From NCBI GenBank assembly GCA_913055195.1, contig CAJXJU010000058.1, forward strand, positions 1 through 7,383: 7,383 bases of DNA, written 5' to 3'. A program made the translations under genes and the position numbers. The notes beneath the pieces were generated by a model. That model worked only from the letters and a program-made list of their open reading frames with translations. It searched no databases and was not told the origin of the DNA. Positions 1 to 7,087 of this stretch are shown in pieces. Origin of the DNA: an uncultured Desulfohalobiaceae bacterium (GTDB lineage: Bacteria; Desulfobacterota; Desulfovibrionia; Desulfovibrionales; Desulfonatronovibrionaceae). The first letter of the stretch is position 1; every line of letters starts with the position of its first letter.

Positions 1-12
1 ACAACACTCGTT

Positions 13-51
13 CGCCTGTCCCCGCACGGAAAAATATACTTTTTGCAGGCG
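13..51. repeat. Imperfect palindrome, possible REP-like element
   Basis: The arms CGCCTG (13-18) and CAGGCG (46-51) are exact inverted repeats. Inside them AAAAA (30-34) and TTTTT (40-44) form a second pair around TATAC. The 11 bases between the left arms (19-29) have no partner, so the folded form would carry a large one-sided bulge. The core CCTGTCCCCGCAC resembles the GGGGACAGGC-type palindromes that I associate with REP elements mobilised by IS200-like Y1 transposases; this likeness is from memory. It lies just past the mraY stop, where murD would usually begin, and near the contig edge, as expected if a dispersed repeat broke the assembly. It could instead be a chance palindrome. Confidence 0.4.
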
Positions 52-52
52 A

Positions 53-57
53 CTCCT
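53..57 (-). promoter_or_regulatory. Shine-Dalgarno-like AGGAG downstream of mraY
   Basis: AGGAG begins 7 nt after the mraY stop codon, the right place for the ribosome binding site of the next dcw gene (murD in the usual order). No ATG, GTG or TTG follows at normal spacing; only CTG occurs (48-46), inside the palindrome. The site may be a leftover separated from its gene by insertion of that palindrome, or a chance match. Confidence 0.3.
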
Positions 58-64
58 ATAAGAT

Positions 65-1141
65 TTAACGCAATTTCAGGGTACTCAATGCAGCCAGAGC
101 CAGAAGAATGGATAAAATCCAGAACCTGACTATTATCTTGGATTCAGGCACGCCCTTTAATTCAAAATGATGGTGCAGCGGAGCCATACGAAAAATTCGC
201 TTTCCCCCACTAAGCTTGAAATACCCAACCTGAAGAATAACTGAGATTGTCTCAATAACAAACAATCCACCAACAATGACCAGAATCAGCTCCTGCTTAC
301 AGAGCACAGCAATAAATCCAAGACACCCGCCCAGGCTTAAACTGCCCACATCGCCCATAAACACTTGCGCGGGATAGGCATTAAACCATAAAAATCCCAG
401 GCCTGCCCCGACCATTGCCCCACAAAAAACCGTAACTTCACCAACCCCGGGGATATAGGCTATCTGAAGATATCTGGCCAACTGAGAGTGACCAGTGACA
501 TAAACAAACAGGGCAAAACAGGCCGCACAAACCACTACAGGGCCAATAGCCAGACCATCCAGACCATCTGTCAAATTCACGGCATTGGATGCTCCAACCA
601 TGACAAAAAGGGCAAATGGGATATAAAACAGATATAAATCAGGCCGGACACCTTTAAAAAAAGGAAGCAGAAGCTCAGTTGTATAACCCGGCATATTTAC
701 CAACATGGAAGCTACCCCCACCGCAACTATGGTCTGCCCCAGAAATTTGGCGCTCGCACTCAGACCCTTATTCTGCTTTTTGACGACTTTTAAATAGTCA
801 TCCACAAAACCAACCAGACCAAAACCCAGAAAGACAAAAATAGTCAGCCACAAAAATTTGTTACTCAAATCTCCCCAGAGAAAAACACTGCCCAACAGAC
901 TGACAGCTATAAGCAAACCACCCATTGTTGGAGTGCCAGCTTTATTTTGATGCTTAGTCACGTCTTCCTGAATGTATTGTCCAAATTTTATTTTTCTCAA
1001 CCACTTAATAAATTTTGGCCCAACCACAATGCTAATTAACAGAGCTGTCAGAAGTGCATAGATACTTCTAAATGTAATGTATCTAAAAACATTAAAAACA
1101 GTGTATTCCTGAGATAATGGATATAACAAATGATATAGCAT
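65..1141 (-). CDS. mraY: Phospho-N-acetylmuramoyl-pentapeptide transferase MraY
   Basis: This integral inner-membrane enzyme transfers phospho-MurNAc-pentapeptide from UDP to undecaprenyl phosphate, giving lipid I, the first membrane step of peptidoglycan synthesis. The 358 residues match the usual family length and alternate between hydrophobic helices and short loops (about ten membrane segments). Family signatures are present in order: KAGTPTMGG (67-75), the Mg-binding DD pair in FVDDYLK (114-115), [13 protein letters not shown] (186-198), [14 protein letters not shown] (254-267) with Asp263, and [10 protein letters not shown] (321-330) carrying the three-histidine motif. It starts with ATG one nucleotide after the murF stop, with AAGGA at 1151-1147 at 5 nt spacing, so it is almost certainly co-transcribed and coupled with murF. 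It is complete; the ORF closes with TAA at 67-65. The identification is secure. Confidence 0.98.
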   Translation of the reverse strand: MLYHLLYPLSQEYTVFNVFRYITFRSIYALLTALLISIVVGPKFIKWLRKIKFGQYIQEDVTKHQNKAGTPTMGGLLIAVSLLGSVFLWGDLSNKFLWLTIFVFLGFGLVGFVDDYLKVVKKQNKGLSASAKFLGQTIVAVGVASMLVNMPGYTTELLLPFFKGVRPDLYLFYIPFALFVMVGASNAVNLTDGLDGLAIGPVVVCAACFALFVYVTGHSQLARYLQIAYIPGVGEVTVFCGAMVGAGLGFLWFNAYPAQVFMGDVGSLSLGGCLGFIAVLCKQELILVIVGGLFVIETISVILQVGYFKLSGGKRIFRMAPLHHHFELKGVPESKIIVRFWILSILLALAALSTLKLR

Positions 1142-1142
1142 C

Positions 1143-2537
1143 TTAATCCTTCGCTCTCGCTAACATCCTGACATATTCTTCCATTTTACAACTTCGTGAA
1201 CCTTTAAACAAAACAACTGCATTTTTTAAATTCAGGCTTTTAAAGAAACTAAAAAAATCTTCAGGAGTGTAACAGATAAAAAATTCTCCTGGCCACCCTT
1301 CGCTAGCGCTAAGTCCTGCTTTTACATAATCAGCATGCTGTCCATGAAAAAATACATAATTACAGTCTATCTTCCGGATAAATTCCCCCAACTTTCTATG
1401 CTCTTCTTCGGTCAATGTACCCAGTTCAGCCATATCTCCAAGGACAAGAACCAGTTCCCTGTCTTTAGCCAATTCCGCAGCAGTCCTGATAGCTGCCCGC
1501 ATAGAAAGAGGATTGGCATTATAAGTATCGTCAATAATTGTCCACTCCCCTTCGCTCCAGAGACAAAGCCTTTGTTCTGGGATCCGGGCCTGACAAAGCC
1601 CCTGTTCTACTTCCGAACCTGAATAACCCAGTAAATGGGCCAAAACTGCTACAGCGGTAATATTTTCTGTTAAATGGGCTCCTATCCAGGGCAAAGTAAA
1701 ATAATAATTTTCTCCATTTATCCCTATTTCATAGCGGCCTTTATCTCCTTCGCAGCCATGATACTCTCCCCGGAACTTCTGTTTTTTATCTGAGCAGGAA
1801 AAAAGATATTGTTTAATTTGCTGGCGCTTCCGGGCTTCTTTAACCAGAGCAGGGTAGTCTTTATTCAAAACCGCCCAGGATTCATTTTGCAGATAGTCAA
1901 GAATTTTTGTCTTATAGCTGGCCACATCTAAAACACTGCCCAGGCCCTCCAGGTGGCATGGACCGATATTGGTTATAATCACAATATCTGGACGTAAAAT
2001 ACTTCCCAGTTCATCCATATCCTCAGGGTTACTTATGCCCAATTCCAGAACCCAGTAATCTTCCTGACCATCAAAATTTAAAATTGACAGAGGCAAACCA
2101 AGCTGATTGTTCCAGTTTTTATAATTTTTACCCACCCTGGCTTTCTGACTCAAAACAGAAGACAAAAACTCTTTGGTTGTTGTTTTTCCTGCTGAACCAG
2201 TAATACCAATGACCCTGGCTCTTGTTCTCTGTCTTACATAAAGGGCCAGACGGCCCAAGGCCTTAACTGTATCTTCCACTAGAAGTACCGGAACCTCTTG
2301 CGCCCCAGCTATATCCAGTAAAGGGGTATGGGCCAAAATAGCGGTTGCCCCCTTTCTCACTGCTTCCTGGGCAAAATTATGGCCATCATATCTTTGCCCG
2401 GCTATACATACAAAAAGATCACCCTCCTGAACAAGACGGCTATCTGTCTGCACCCTCGTTATGGCGACCCTCTCAAAGCCCTCAAAATCACCATAGCTTG
2501 ATGTTGCCCGGGCAATCTGCTCAATAGTCAAATGCAT
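1143..2537 (-). CDS. murF: UDP-N-acetylmuramoyl-tripeptide--D-alanyl-D-alanine ligase MurF
   Basis: This cytoplasmic ATP-dependent Mur ligase adds D-Ala-D-Ala to UDP-MurNAc-tripeptide, completing the pentapeptide precursor that MraY uses. From the ATG start it is 464 residues, normal for the family. The N-terminal substrate domain has TDSR near residue 32 and [13 protein letters not shown]. The ATP-binding loop [12 protein letters not shown] is near 111-122, followed by [20 protein letters not shown] and [12 protein letters not shown]. The C-terminal half has [11 protein letters not shown] near 336-346, GDMAELG near 367-373 and [10 protein letters not shown] near 445-454. An in-frame TTG directly before the ATG (2540) would add one residue; ATG is preferred because GGAGG lies 9 nt upstream of it. 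The start overlaps the end of murE by 17 nt, indicating translational coupling. I see no missing catalytic motif. Confidence 0.97.
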   Translation of the reverse strand: MHLTIEQIARATSSYGDFEGFERVAITRVQTDSRLVQEGDLFVCIAGQRYDGHNFAQEAVRKGATAILAHTPLLDIAGAQEVPVLLVEDTVKALGRLALYVRQRTRARVIGITGSAGKTTTKEFLSSVLSQKARVGKNYKNWNNQLGLPLSILNFDGQEDYWVLELGISNPEDMDELGSILRPDIVIITNIGPCHLEGLGSVLDVASYKTKILDYLQNESWAVLNKDYPALVKEARKRQQIKQYLFSCSDKKQKFRGEYHGCEGDKGRYEIGINGENYYFTLPWIGAHLTENITAVAVLAHLLGYSGSEVEQGLCQARIPEQRLCLWSEGEWTIIDDTYNANPLSMRAAIRTAAELAKDRELVLVLGDMAELGTLTEEEHRKLGEFIRKIDCNYVFFHGQHADYVKAGLSASEGWPGEFFICYTPEDFFSFFKSLNLKNAVVLFKGSRSCKMEEYVRMLARAKD

Positions 2538-4002
2538 CAATTATTTCCTCCACCACGCGACCATCATGAAAAGGAAATTTTTTACCCTTTATCTCCTGAT
2601 AGTCTTCATGGCCTTTGCCCGCTATAAGCAAAACCGTATTGGCGATAGTGTCAGCCCCCGCACTATCTTCTGCCATTCTGGAAATAGCCAGTTTTATGGC
2701 CTTTTTCCGGTCTGGCTCAATTTCTATCTCTACTCTTCCCTTTATCCCTGGCAAAATATCCCTGATTATTGCATCTGGTTCTTCATACCTGGGATTATCC
2801 GAAGTAATTACAGCCAGGTCCGCATACCCGGCTACTGCCTCACCCATAAGTGGTCTCTTGGCCTTATCCCTGTTTCCACCGCAGCCAAAGAGAACTATCA
2901 GCCGATCAAAAACGCTCTTTAAAGTTTTGCATACATTTTCCAGTGCATCCGGGGTATGGGCATAATCAATAAAAATATTAAACCCCTTTTTATTATGTAT
3001 CCGCTGCAACCGGCCAGGAACTCCCTGAAAATGCTCCAGAACTTTTAGCTCAGCCTCTCCCATGCCTAATTTTAGTCCAACCCCTGATGCAGCCAGCAAA
3101 TTGTAAACATTAAAGCGGCCAATCAAAGAAGAACTGATTCTCCACTGTCTATCTTTAAACTTACATTCAAACTTAAGTCCATGACGGCTGTCTAAAACAG
3201 ACGTAGCAATGAGATCGTTAGCAAAAGCAGCGTTAGCACATCCTTCACCCAGACCATAACATAGAGGATTCAAAGCGATTTTCTTCAGCCTTTTGCCGAA
3301 AATATCATCGCCATTAATTATCGCGTGTGGCTGCCGACTGTTTTGAGACCTGAACAATTTTGCTTTGGCCTGAAAATAATCTTCCAGGTCTGGATGATAG
3401 TCCAGATGATCCTGAGTTAAATTGGTAAAAACAGCATAATCAAAATCAATTCCAGCCACCCTGTCCTGGTCCAGGGCATGAGACGAAACTTCCATACATA
3501 CAAAATCAACTCCATCTCTACCCATTTGAGACAACAGGTGATGCAGCCGCAGACAATCAGGAGTTGTCATATCAGCCATAAACTCTTTTCCCGACCACCT
3601 ATAGCTTACAGTACCAATCACCCCTGCCTTGAACCCATTTTCCCCCAGCAAATGTTCCAGAAGATAAGTAGTGGTTGTCTTGCCGTTAGTGCCGGTGATG
3701 CCAATAATTTTTGCTTTTAAATTTTCTGTACCAAAATAGGCCCTGGCCAGTTCGCCTAAGGCCCGTGCTGGATGCGGATGTATAATTATTTTTTCCCGAC
3801 TCTTAACCTCCGCAGGTAAACTACTGGTTACCACATAAGCAGCACCCCTTTCCAATGCCTGCGGAATATACTGTGCCCCATCCACCCTTGTGCCAGGCAG
3901 GGCGACAAAAATATCCCCCTTTTCTACTTTGCCTGAATGAGTGCGTATAGGAACCCCGGCCCTGGCCAATTCAAGAAGTTTTCTGAAAACTCGCTCCTGC
4001 AT
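2521..4002 (-). CDS. murE: UDP-MurNAc-L-Ala-D-Glu--meso-diaminopimelate ligase MurE
   Basis: This cytoplasmic Mur ligase adds the third stem-peptide residue to UDP-MurNAc-L-Ala-D-Glu using ATP. The 493 residues are typical. Seen in order: GDIFVALPGTRVDG (29-42), the ATP loop GITGTNGKTTTT (101-112), MTTPD (145-149), EVSSHALDQDRV (171-182), FTNLTQDHLDYH (192-203), FQAKAKLF (210-217) with the lysine expected to be carbamylated, IDYAHTPDALEN (345-356), SDNPRYEEP (401-409) and GKGHEDYQ (462-469). DNPR, with GKGHE, marks meso-DAP rather than lysine specificity. The usual DSR near residue 22 reads HSG, a mild departure in the UDP-binding domain. The ATG at 4002 has only a weak GGAA site 9 nt upstream. 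The upstream gap is filled by heptamer repeats, and the histidine kinase lies where ftsI usually sits. The gene overlaps murF by 17 nt. Confidence 0.97.
   Translation of the reverse strand: MQERVFRKLLELARAGVPIRTHSGKVEKGDIFVALPGTRVDGAQYIPQALERGAAYVVTSSLPAEVKSREKIIIHPHPARALGELARAYFGTENLKAKIIGITGTNGKTTTTYLLEHLLGENGFKAGVIGTVSYRWSGKEFMADMTTPDCLRLHHLLSQMGRDGVDFVCMEVSSHALDQDRVAGIDFDYAVFTNLTQDHLDYHPDLEDYFQAKAKLFRSQNSRQPHAIINGDDIFGKRLKKIALNPLCYGLGEGCANAAFANDLIATSVLDSRHGLKFECKFKDRQWRISSSLIGRFNVYNLLAASGVGLKLGMGEAELKVLEHFQGVPGRLQRIHNKKGFNIFIDYAHTPDALENVCKTLKSVFDRLIVLFGCGGNRDKAKRPLMGEAVAGYADLAVITSDNPRYEEPDAIIRDILPGIKGRVEIEIEPDRKKAIKLAISRMAEDSAGADTIANTVLLIAGKGHEDYQEIKGKKFPFHDGRVVEEIIDAFDY
2547..2551 (-). 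promoter_or_regulatory. Ribosome binding site of murF inside murE
   Basis: GGAGG lies within the last codons of murE, 9 nt before ATG (2537) and 6 nt before an in-frame TTG (2540). It is the main reason for choosing the start, and the two start codons are adjacent, so the protein differs by one residue at most. Confidence 0.7.
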
Positions 4003-4043
4003 TTTAAAAAATTCCAGCCCTCAAACTACCCAGCTTCTTAATT

Positions 4044-4120
4044 TTCCTCCTTCCTCCTTCATCCCTCATCCTTCATCCCTCATCCTTCATCCTTCATCCC
4101 TCATCCCTCATCCTTCATCC
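4044..4120. repeat. Heptanucleotide tandem repeat (YTCATCC)n
   Basis: On the plus strand there are nine contiguous exact units of YTCATCC from 4058 to 4120 (order T,C,T,C,T,T,C,C,T at the first base), preceded by two diverged TTCCTCC units (4044-4057). TTCAAAC (4121-4127) may be a further decayed unit inside the kinase gene. In the transcribed minus strand each unit reads GGATGAR. Each unit therefore holds a GGA purine stretch and an ATGA start/stop overlap, and successive units fall in successive reading frames. The array fills most of the kinase-murE gap, and the kinase stop TGA (4117-4115) lies inside it. Heptameric arrays of this kind are known in some bacterial genomes; slipped-strand expansion is the likely origin. 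Copy number may vary between strains. Confidence 0.95.
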
Positions 4121-5518
4121 TTCAAACTTCACCCTTACTCTGGCCCCGCCCTGTTCATGGTTTTCCAGTATTAATCTAGCCCCGTGACTTAAAAGGATAT
4201 TATTGGCAATGGCTAACCCCAGGCCTGTGCCTGAATCCTTGGTAGTGTAAAATGGCTCCAGATACCTATCAACCATGCCTGGTTCAAAGCCAGGGCCAGA
4301 ATCTAAAATCTCCACTTCTGGTCCCTTTTCATGAAGAATAACCTTCATCCAGCCTTCATCTTCTACAGCCTCCAGTCCATTGCCCAACAGATTGTAAAAG
4401 GCCCGGTACAAAAGGTCTTTATCTCCTTTAACCATAACCTGTCCCGGCACTATCTTTTCCACATGCACATTTTTACGCCTGATCTCAGTGTGCAAAAAGG
4501 CCAGAGCCTCATCTATGACCTGGACAAGGTCCACATCCTCCATCCTGGGTTGTTTGGGACGGGCATAATCTAAAAAGTCGTTTACAGTCTGGCTTAGACG
4601 CCTGGACTCCTGAAAAATGGCTTCAAGCAGTCTGGTATGAGGACTATTTTCTTTTTTGGCCTTTTTAAACAATAACTCACTACTACTACGGATAATCCCT
4701 AAAGGATTTCTAATTTCATGGGCAATACTGGCCACCATACGGCCCATACTGGCTAATTTCTCATTTTGATGCAGCTCTTTTTCTAACCTTTCCTTTTCCC
4801 TGACGCGTTCAGCCAACATCCTGTCAGCCCGGCGGATGATCATGAATAAAAGCAAAAACAGTATCCATGACGACACAAAAGAGACTAAAATAATCAGCCA
4901 TTGAAAATGAACAATGTTCTCATAATCAGAACTTATATCCTGGGTAAACTCAAGAATGCCCATAATAGGCTCGTCGCGCAGACCCAGGGTTCGTTCAGCT
5001 CGCAGGGGATAAACCGTTCTTAAAACAACTGATTCCGGCTCCAGTTTAAAGGTAAACATGGCCTCCCAGTTGGAAATCCTTTTTTGCAAATGAAAACTAT
5101 ACGCGCCAGAAGTAATCGCCTTAAACACTGATCTGTCTGCCACCCCCTTTTGGCCCAATAATTTTTTATCTGTAGCATAGGAAACAATACCTTCGTTGTC
5201 ATAAATTCGCACATCCAGAACATGAAAGCTATGGATGGTAGAACGAACAACCTGTTCCAGGCGATCATACTGGGCCTTTTGCTTAAGCTCGATGCGGCCA
5301 AATCCCAGAATAGTGGGCAGAGTAAACCTCTGATAGATCTGATGGTTTAAGTTTTCAGCCAGGAGTAAGGCAAATTCGTGGTTCTTTTTTAACACAATTT
5401 CCCGGGCGTAATTGGCCATAAAAACGGACAAAACCAGAGATGAGCTCAAAATGAGGAGAAGAGAACTCCAGGATAAAAATTTAACCAGTTGAAAGGGGTG
5501 AGCGGTTTTTGGTTGCAT
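4115..5518 (-). CDS. Membrane-bound sensor histidine kinase, NtrB/ZraS-like
   Basis: This is a predicted inner-membrane sensor kinase of 467 residues. TM1 is about 14-35 and TM2 about 206-228, enclosing ~170 periplasmic residues. The stretch around 100-140 (RIYDNEGIVSYATDKKLLGQ) resembles Cache/PAS-like sensor folds; the ligand is unknown. After TM2 come a charged, probably coiled-coil linker (236-256) and a HisKA domain with IAHEIRNPLG, His267 being the expected phosphorylation site. The ATPase domain has an N box NLLGNGLEA (Asn380), a G1 box ILDSGPGF, an F box EPFYTTK and a G2 box GTGLGLAI. The N box has Gly where Ala is common, probably harmless. There is no receiver domain and no response regulator nearby, so its partner is elsewhere. 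ATG overlaps the pgi stop as TAATG; GGAG is 14 nt and AGAGAAG 5 nt upstream. The last codons and stop run into the heptamer array. Confidence 0.93.
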   Translation of the reverse strand: MQPKTAHPFQLVKFLSWSSLLLILSSSLVLSVFMANYAREIVLKKNHEFALLLAENLNHQIYQRFTLPTILGFGRIELKQKAQYDRLEQVVRSTIHSFHVLDVRIYDNEGIVSYATDKKLLGQKGVADRSVFKAITSGAYSFHLQKRISNWEAMFTFKLEPESVVLRTVYPLRAERTLGLRDEPIMGILEFTQDISSDYENIVHFQWLIILVSFVSSWILFLLLFMIIRRADRMLAERVREKERLEKELHQNEKLASMGRMVASIAHEIRNPLGIIRSSSELLFKKAKKENSPHTRLLEAIFQESRRLSQTVNDFLDYARPKQPRMEDVDLVQVIDEALAFLHTEIRRKNVHVEKIVPGQVMVKGDKDLLYRAFYNLLGNGLEAVEDEGWMKVILHEKGPEVEILDSGPGFEPGMVDRYLEPFYTTKDSGTGLGLAIANNILLSHGARLILENHEQGGARVRVKFEG

Positions 5519-6864
5519 TAAAACTTCTCTATCTCCTTATTCTGCTTCAAAAAGCTATCCAGCATATCTGCTTCCCTGACAAATCCCCCTGCTCCAAGCC
5601 TTGCCTTGGCCAATCTTTTGCCCAGTTCAACGGCTGGCTGATTTAAGGGATTTATATCCATAAGCCATCCAGTTAAAAGCGTCATAACTTCCAGAAGCAT
5701 GATCAACTTGCCAGCGCTAAACAGGGAACCTTTCTCCAGCTCAAGCCCTACAAGAGGCACGCCACCCAGGGCCAGAGCCATTTTTGTCCCCAGGGCCTCT
5801 GCCTCCAGAATTTCGCCAAAACTTTTGCCCTTCAAATATTCCCACCCGGAAGGAACACTATCAAAAACAGGCCCCCTGTTCAGTCCAGAACATGTAAGAA
5901 AAATACATCCTTTATCTTTTGGGCCATCTAAAAACATCTGAAGCGTTGAATGCTGGTCAGTTACTCCAATGGCAGGCAAAGGCATACTGCCCCTGCCTTC
6001 CTTTCCAAGGCTCTCAGCCCAGAGCTGGGCAAACCACTGACCAAAACATGCCCATAAAGGAAGATAGACAAAAAAGATAAGCTGGTTGTAGCCTGTATCC
6101 ATTAAAGTTTTGGCCCATAAAGCCAGTTTCCAGCCTGGATAGCGGCTTAAAATTTGAGGCGTAATTTCACCCTCAACTAAAGGAGCGGCCATAGCTTGCG
6201 CACCAGACACAAGCTCATCAATATCAAGGCCCATAAACAGGGCCGGCACCAGCCCCACGGCTGATAGCACAGAATATCTTCCTCCTAAATTTTTCGGCAC
6301 ATCCAGGCTCATGAAGTTGTGTTTTGCCACTTCCTCTCTCAAAAATCCGCTGTAAGCATCAGTGATTACCAGTATATGGTCTGACCAGCTATCTGGCAGA
6401 CTCTCCTGCAACCATTTTTGAATGAGAAAATACTGGCTGATAGTCTCAATTGTGCCACCAGATTTGCTGATAACCAGCACTAAAGTCTTTTCAGGAGGAA
6501 GATTCTTCATCCAGCTCGTAAGACTATTTACGCAGATATTATCCCCTATCCACAACCACGGCCCTTTATGTCCGGGCTGGTCCTGAGCCGGGAAAAATGC
6601 CTTTTGCAGTGCTTTTGTCCCCAGGGCAGAACCTCCAATGCCTAATAAGAGCAAATGGTCATATTTCTTTATCCTGTCTTTAAGGCCAGCCAGATTCTCT
6701 TTTAACCCTGGCCAATGATTCAAAGACAAAAAAGGCAATTTGCCATCTGCAAGCTCGCTTTTTAGCCGACTGCTTATTTCTGCTGCCAATCTGGATTCTG
6801 CATCAGGACTGACCTTTTGCGCCCGTCCCTGATAGGCCGTGGCCCAGTGGATATAATCTGCCAT
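5518..6864 (-). CDS. pgi: Glucose-6-phosphate isomerase
   Basis: This cytoplasmic enzyme interconverts glucose 6-phosphate and fructose 6-phosphate, linking glycolysis/gluconeogenesis with sugar-nucleotide supply (fructose 6-phosphate feeds UDP-GlcNAc for peptidoglycan). The 448 residues fit the short bacterial form. Motifs: LLGIGGSALGTKAL (73-86), the phosphate-binding SKSGGTIET (133-141), signature NLGGRYSVLSAVG (192-204), AESLGKEG (283-290) with the likely catalytic Glu284, DQHSTLQMF (303-311) with His305, and AVELGKRLA (411-419) with Lys416. The reading frame is open for 48 more codons upstream, but that segment is AT-rich and resembles no PGI N-terminus. The ATG at 6864 has AGGGAG 5 nt upstream and was chosen. 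It is probably the first gene of the transcript, following the terminator-like hairpin at 7017-7046, and it is joined to the kinase by TAATG. Confidence 0.96.
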   Translation of the reverse strand: MADYIHWATAYQGRAQKVSPDAESRLAAEISSRLKSELADGKLPFLSLNHWPGLKENLAGLKDRIKKYDHLLLLGIGGSALGTKALQKAFFPAQDQPGHKGPWLWIGDNICVNSLTSWMKNLPPEKTLVLVISKSGGTIETISQYFLIQKWLQESLPDSWSDHILVITDAYSGFLREEVAKHNFMSLDVPKNLGGRYSVLSAVGLVPALFMGLDIDELVSGAQAMAAPLVEGEITPQILSRYPGWKLALWAKTLMDTGYNQLIFFVYLPLWACFGQWFAQLWAESLGKEGRGSMPLPAIGVTDQHSTLQMFLDGPKDKGCIFLTCSGLNRGPVFDSVPSGWEYLKGKSFGEILEAEALGTKMALALGGVPLVGLELEKGSLFSAGKLIMLLEVMTLLTGWLMDINPLNQPAVELGKRLAKARLGAGGFVREADMLDSFLKQNKEIEKF

Positions 6865-6869
6865 ATTAG

Positions 6870-6875
6870 CTCCCT
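6870..6875 (-). promoter_or_regulatory. Ribosome binding site of pgi
   Basis: AGGGAG sits 5 nt before ATG 6864-6862. This strong site decides the start and rules out the longer in-frame extension. Confidence 0.8.
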
Positions 6876-6963
6876 GACTTTTTAAAGGATGAATAGGGTA
6901 TTGTGATGATTTTAAATGGCATAGCTTTTGATTACCTTTATAATATAATAATTGCTCTTCGTA

Positions 6964-6993
6964 TATATACGCCCCATATATACATATATACAA
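6964..6993 (-). promoter_or_regulatory. Possible promoter for the pgi operon in an AT-rich tract
   Basis: On the minus strand TTGTAT (6993-6988) and TATATA (6969-6964) are separated by 18 nt, a passable sigma-70-type pair about 100 nt before the pgi start. The tract is so AT-rich (also TATTAT at 6950-6945) that other -10 boxes are equally possible. It includes the perfect 12-bp palindrome CGTATATATACG (6960-6971), which could be an operator or simply low complexity. The position, between a terminator-like hairpin and the first gene, supports a promoter here more than the hexamers do. Confidence 0.3.
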
Positions 6994-7000
6994 AATCCAC

Positions 7001-7020
7001 CAGATCAAAACAGATCAAAA
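7001..7020. repeat. Tandem duplication of a 10-mer
   Basis: CAGATCAAAA occurs twice, back to back and exact (7001-7010 and 7011-7020). The second copy runs into the A-tract (T-tract on the minus strand) next to the GC hairpin. It may be a small slippage duplication or a pair of binding sites upstream of pgi; nothing else distinguishes these. Confidence 0.85.
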
Positions 7021-7046
7021 AAAATCGCGGGCGGGCTATCGCCCGC
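7017..7046 (-). terminator. GC hairpin with GATA loop and T-tract (terminator and/or DGR-type cruciform)
   Basis: On the minus strand GCGGGC-GATA-GCCCGC (7046-7031) forms a 6-bp all-GC stem with a 4-nt loop. It is followed by CCGCGA and eight T (7024-7017). A second pairing, using the overlapping GCCCGC at 7032-7027, puts the stem two nucleotides before the T-tract, the standard layout of a Rho-independent terminator. It lies 41 nt past the stop of the upstream truncated gene and before the pgi promoter region. The GATA loop also fits the GRNA tetraloop described for hairpins downstream of DGR variable regions, so it may have a second role. Confidence 0.75.
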
Positions 7047-7087
7047 TGTTCAAAATGTAAAAAAGTAAAAAAACAAAAGGTTACGTT

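Noticed and set aside
46..48. A CTG start codon for the next gene after the AGGAG site
   Set aside because: CTG starts are rare, and the peptide that would follow (QKVYFSVRGQANECC) does not resemble the start of MurD with its nucleotide-binding GxGxSG pattern. The codon also lies in the palindrome.
2566..2965. Two overlapping plus-strand ORFs of 116-118 codons opposite murE
   Set aside because: They are shadows of the murE reading frame, which has all its family motifs. They overlap each other and show no recognisable domain.
4044..4120. CRISPR array
   Set aside because: The units are 7 bp and directly adjacent, with no spacers; this is a simple tandem repeat.
3941..4174. A plus-strand ORF with a repeated HPSS peptide across the heptamer array
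   Set aside because: The peptide repeat is only the translation of the heptamers. The ORF is antisense to murE and the kinase, has no ribosome site and resembles no family.
6865..7008. A 48-codon in-frame upstream extension of pgi
   Set aside because: The extension is AT-rich, starts with an odd hydrophobic/Tyr-rich stretch unlike any PGI N-terminus, and overlaps the probable promoter tract. AGGGAG 5 nt before the ATG at 6864 fixes the start there.
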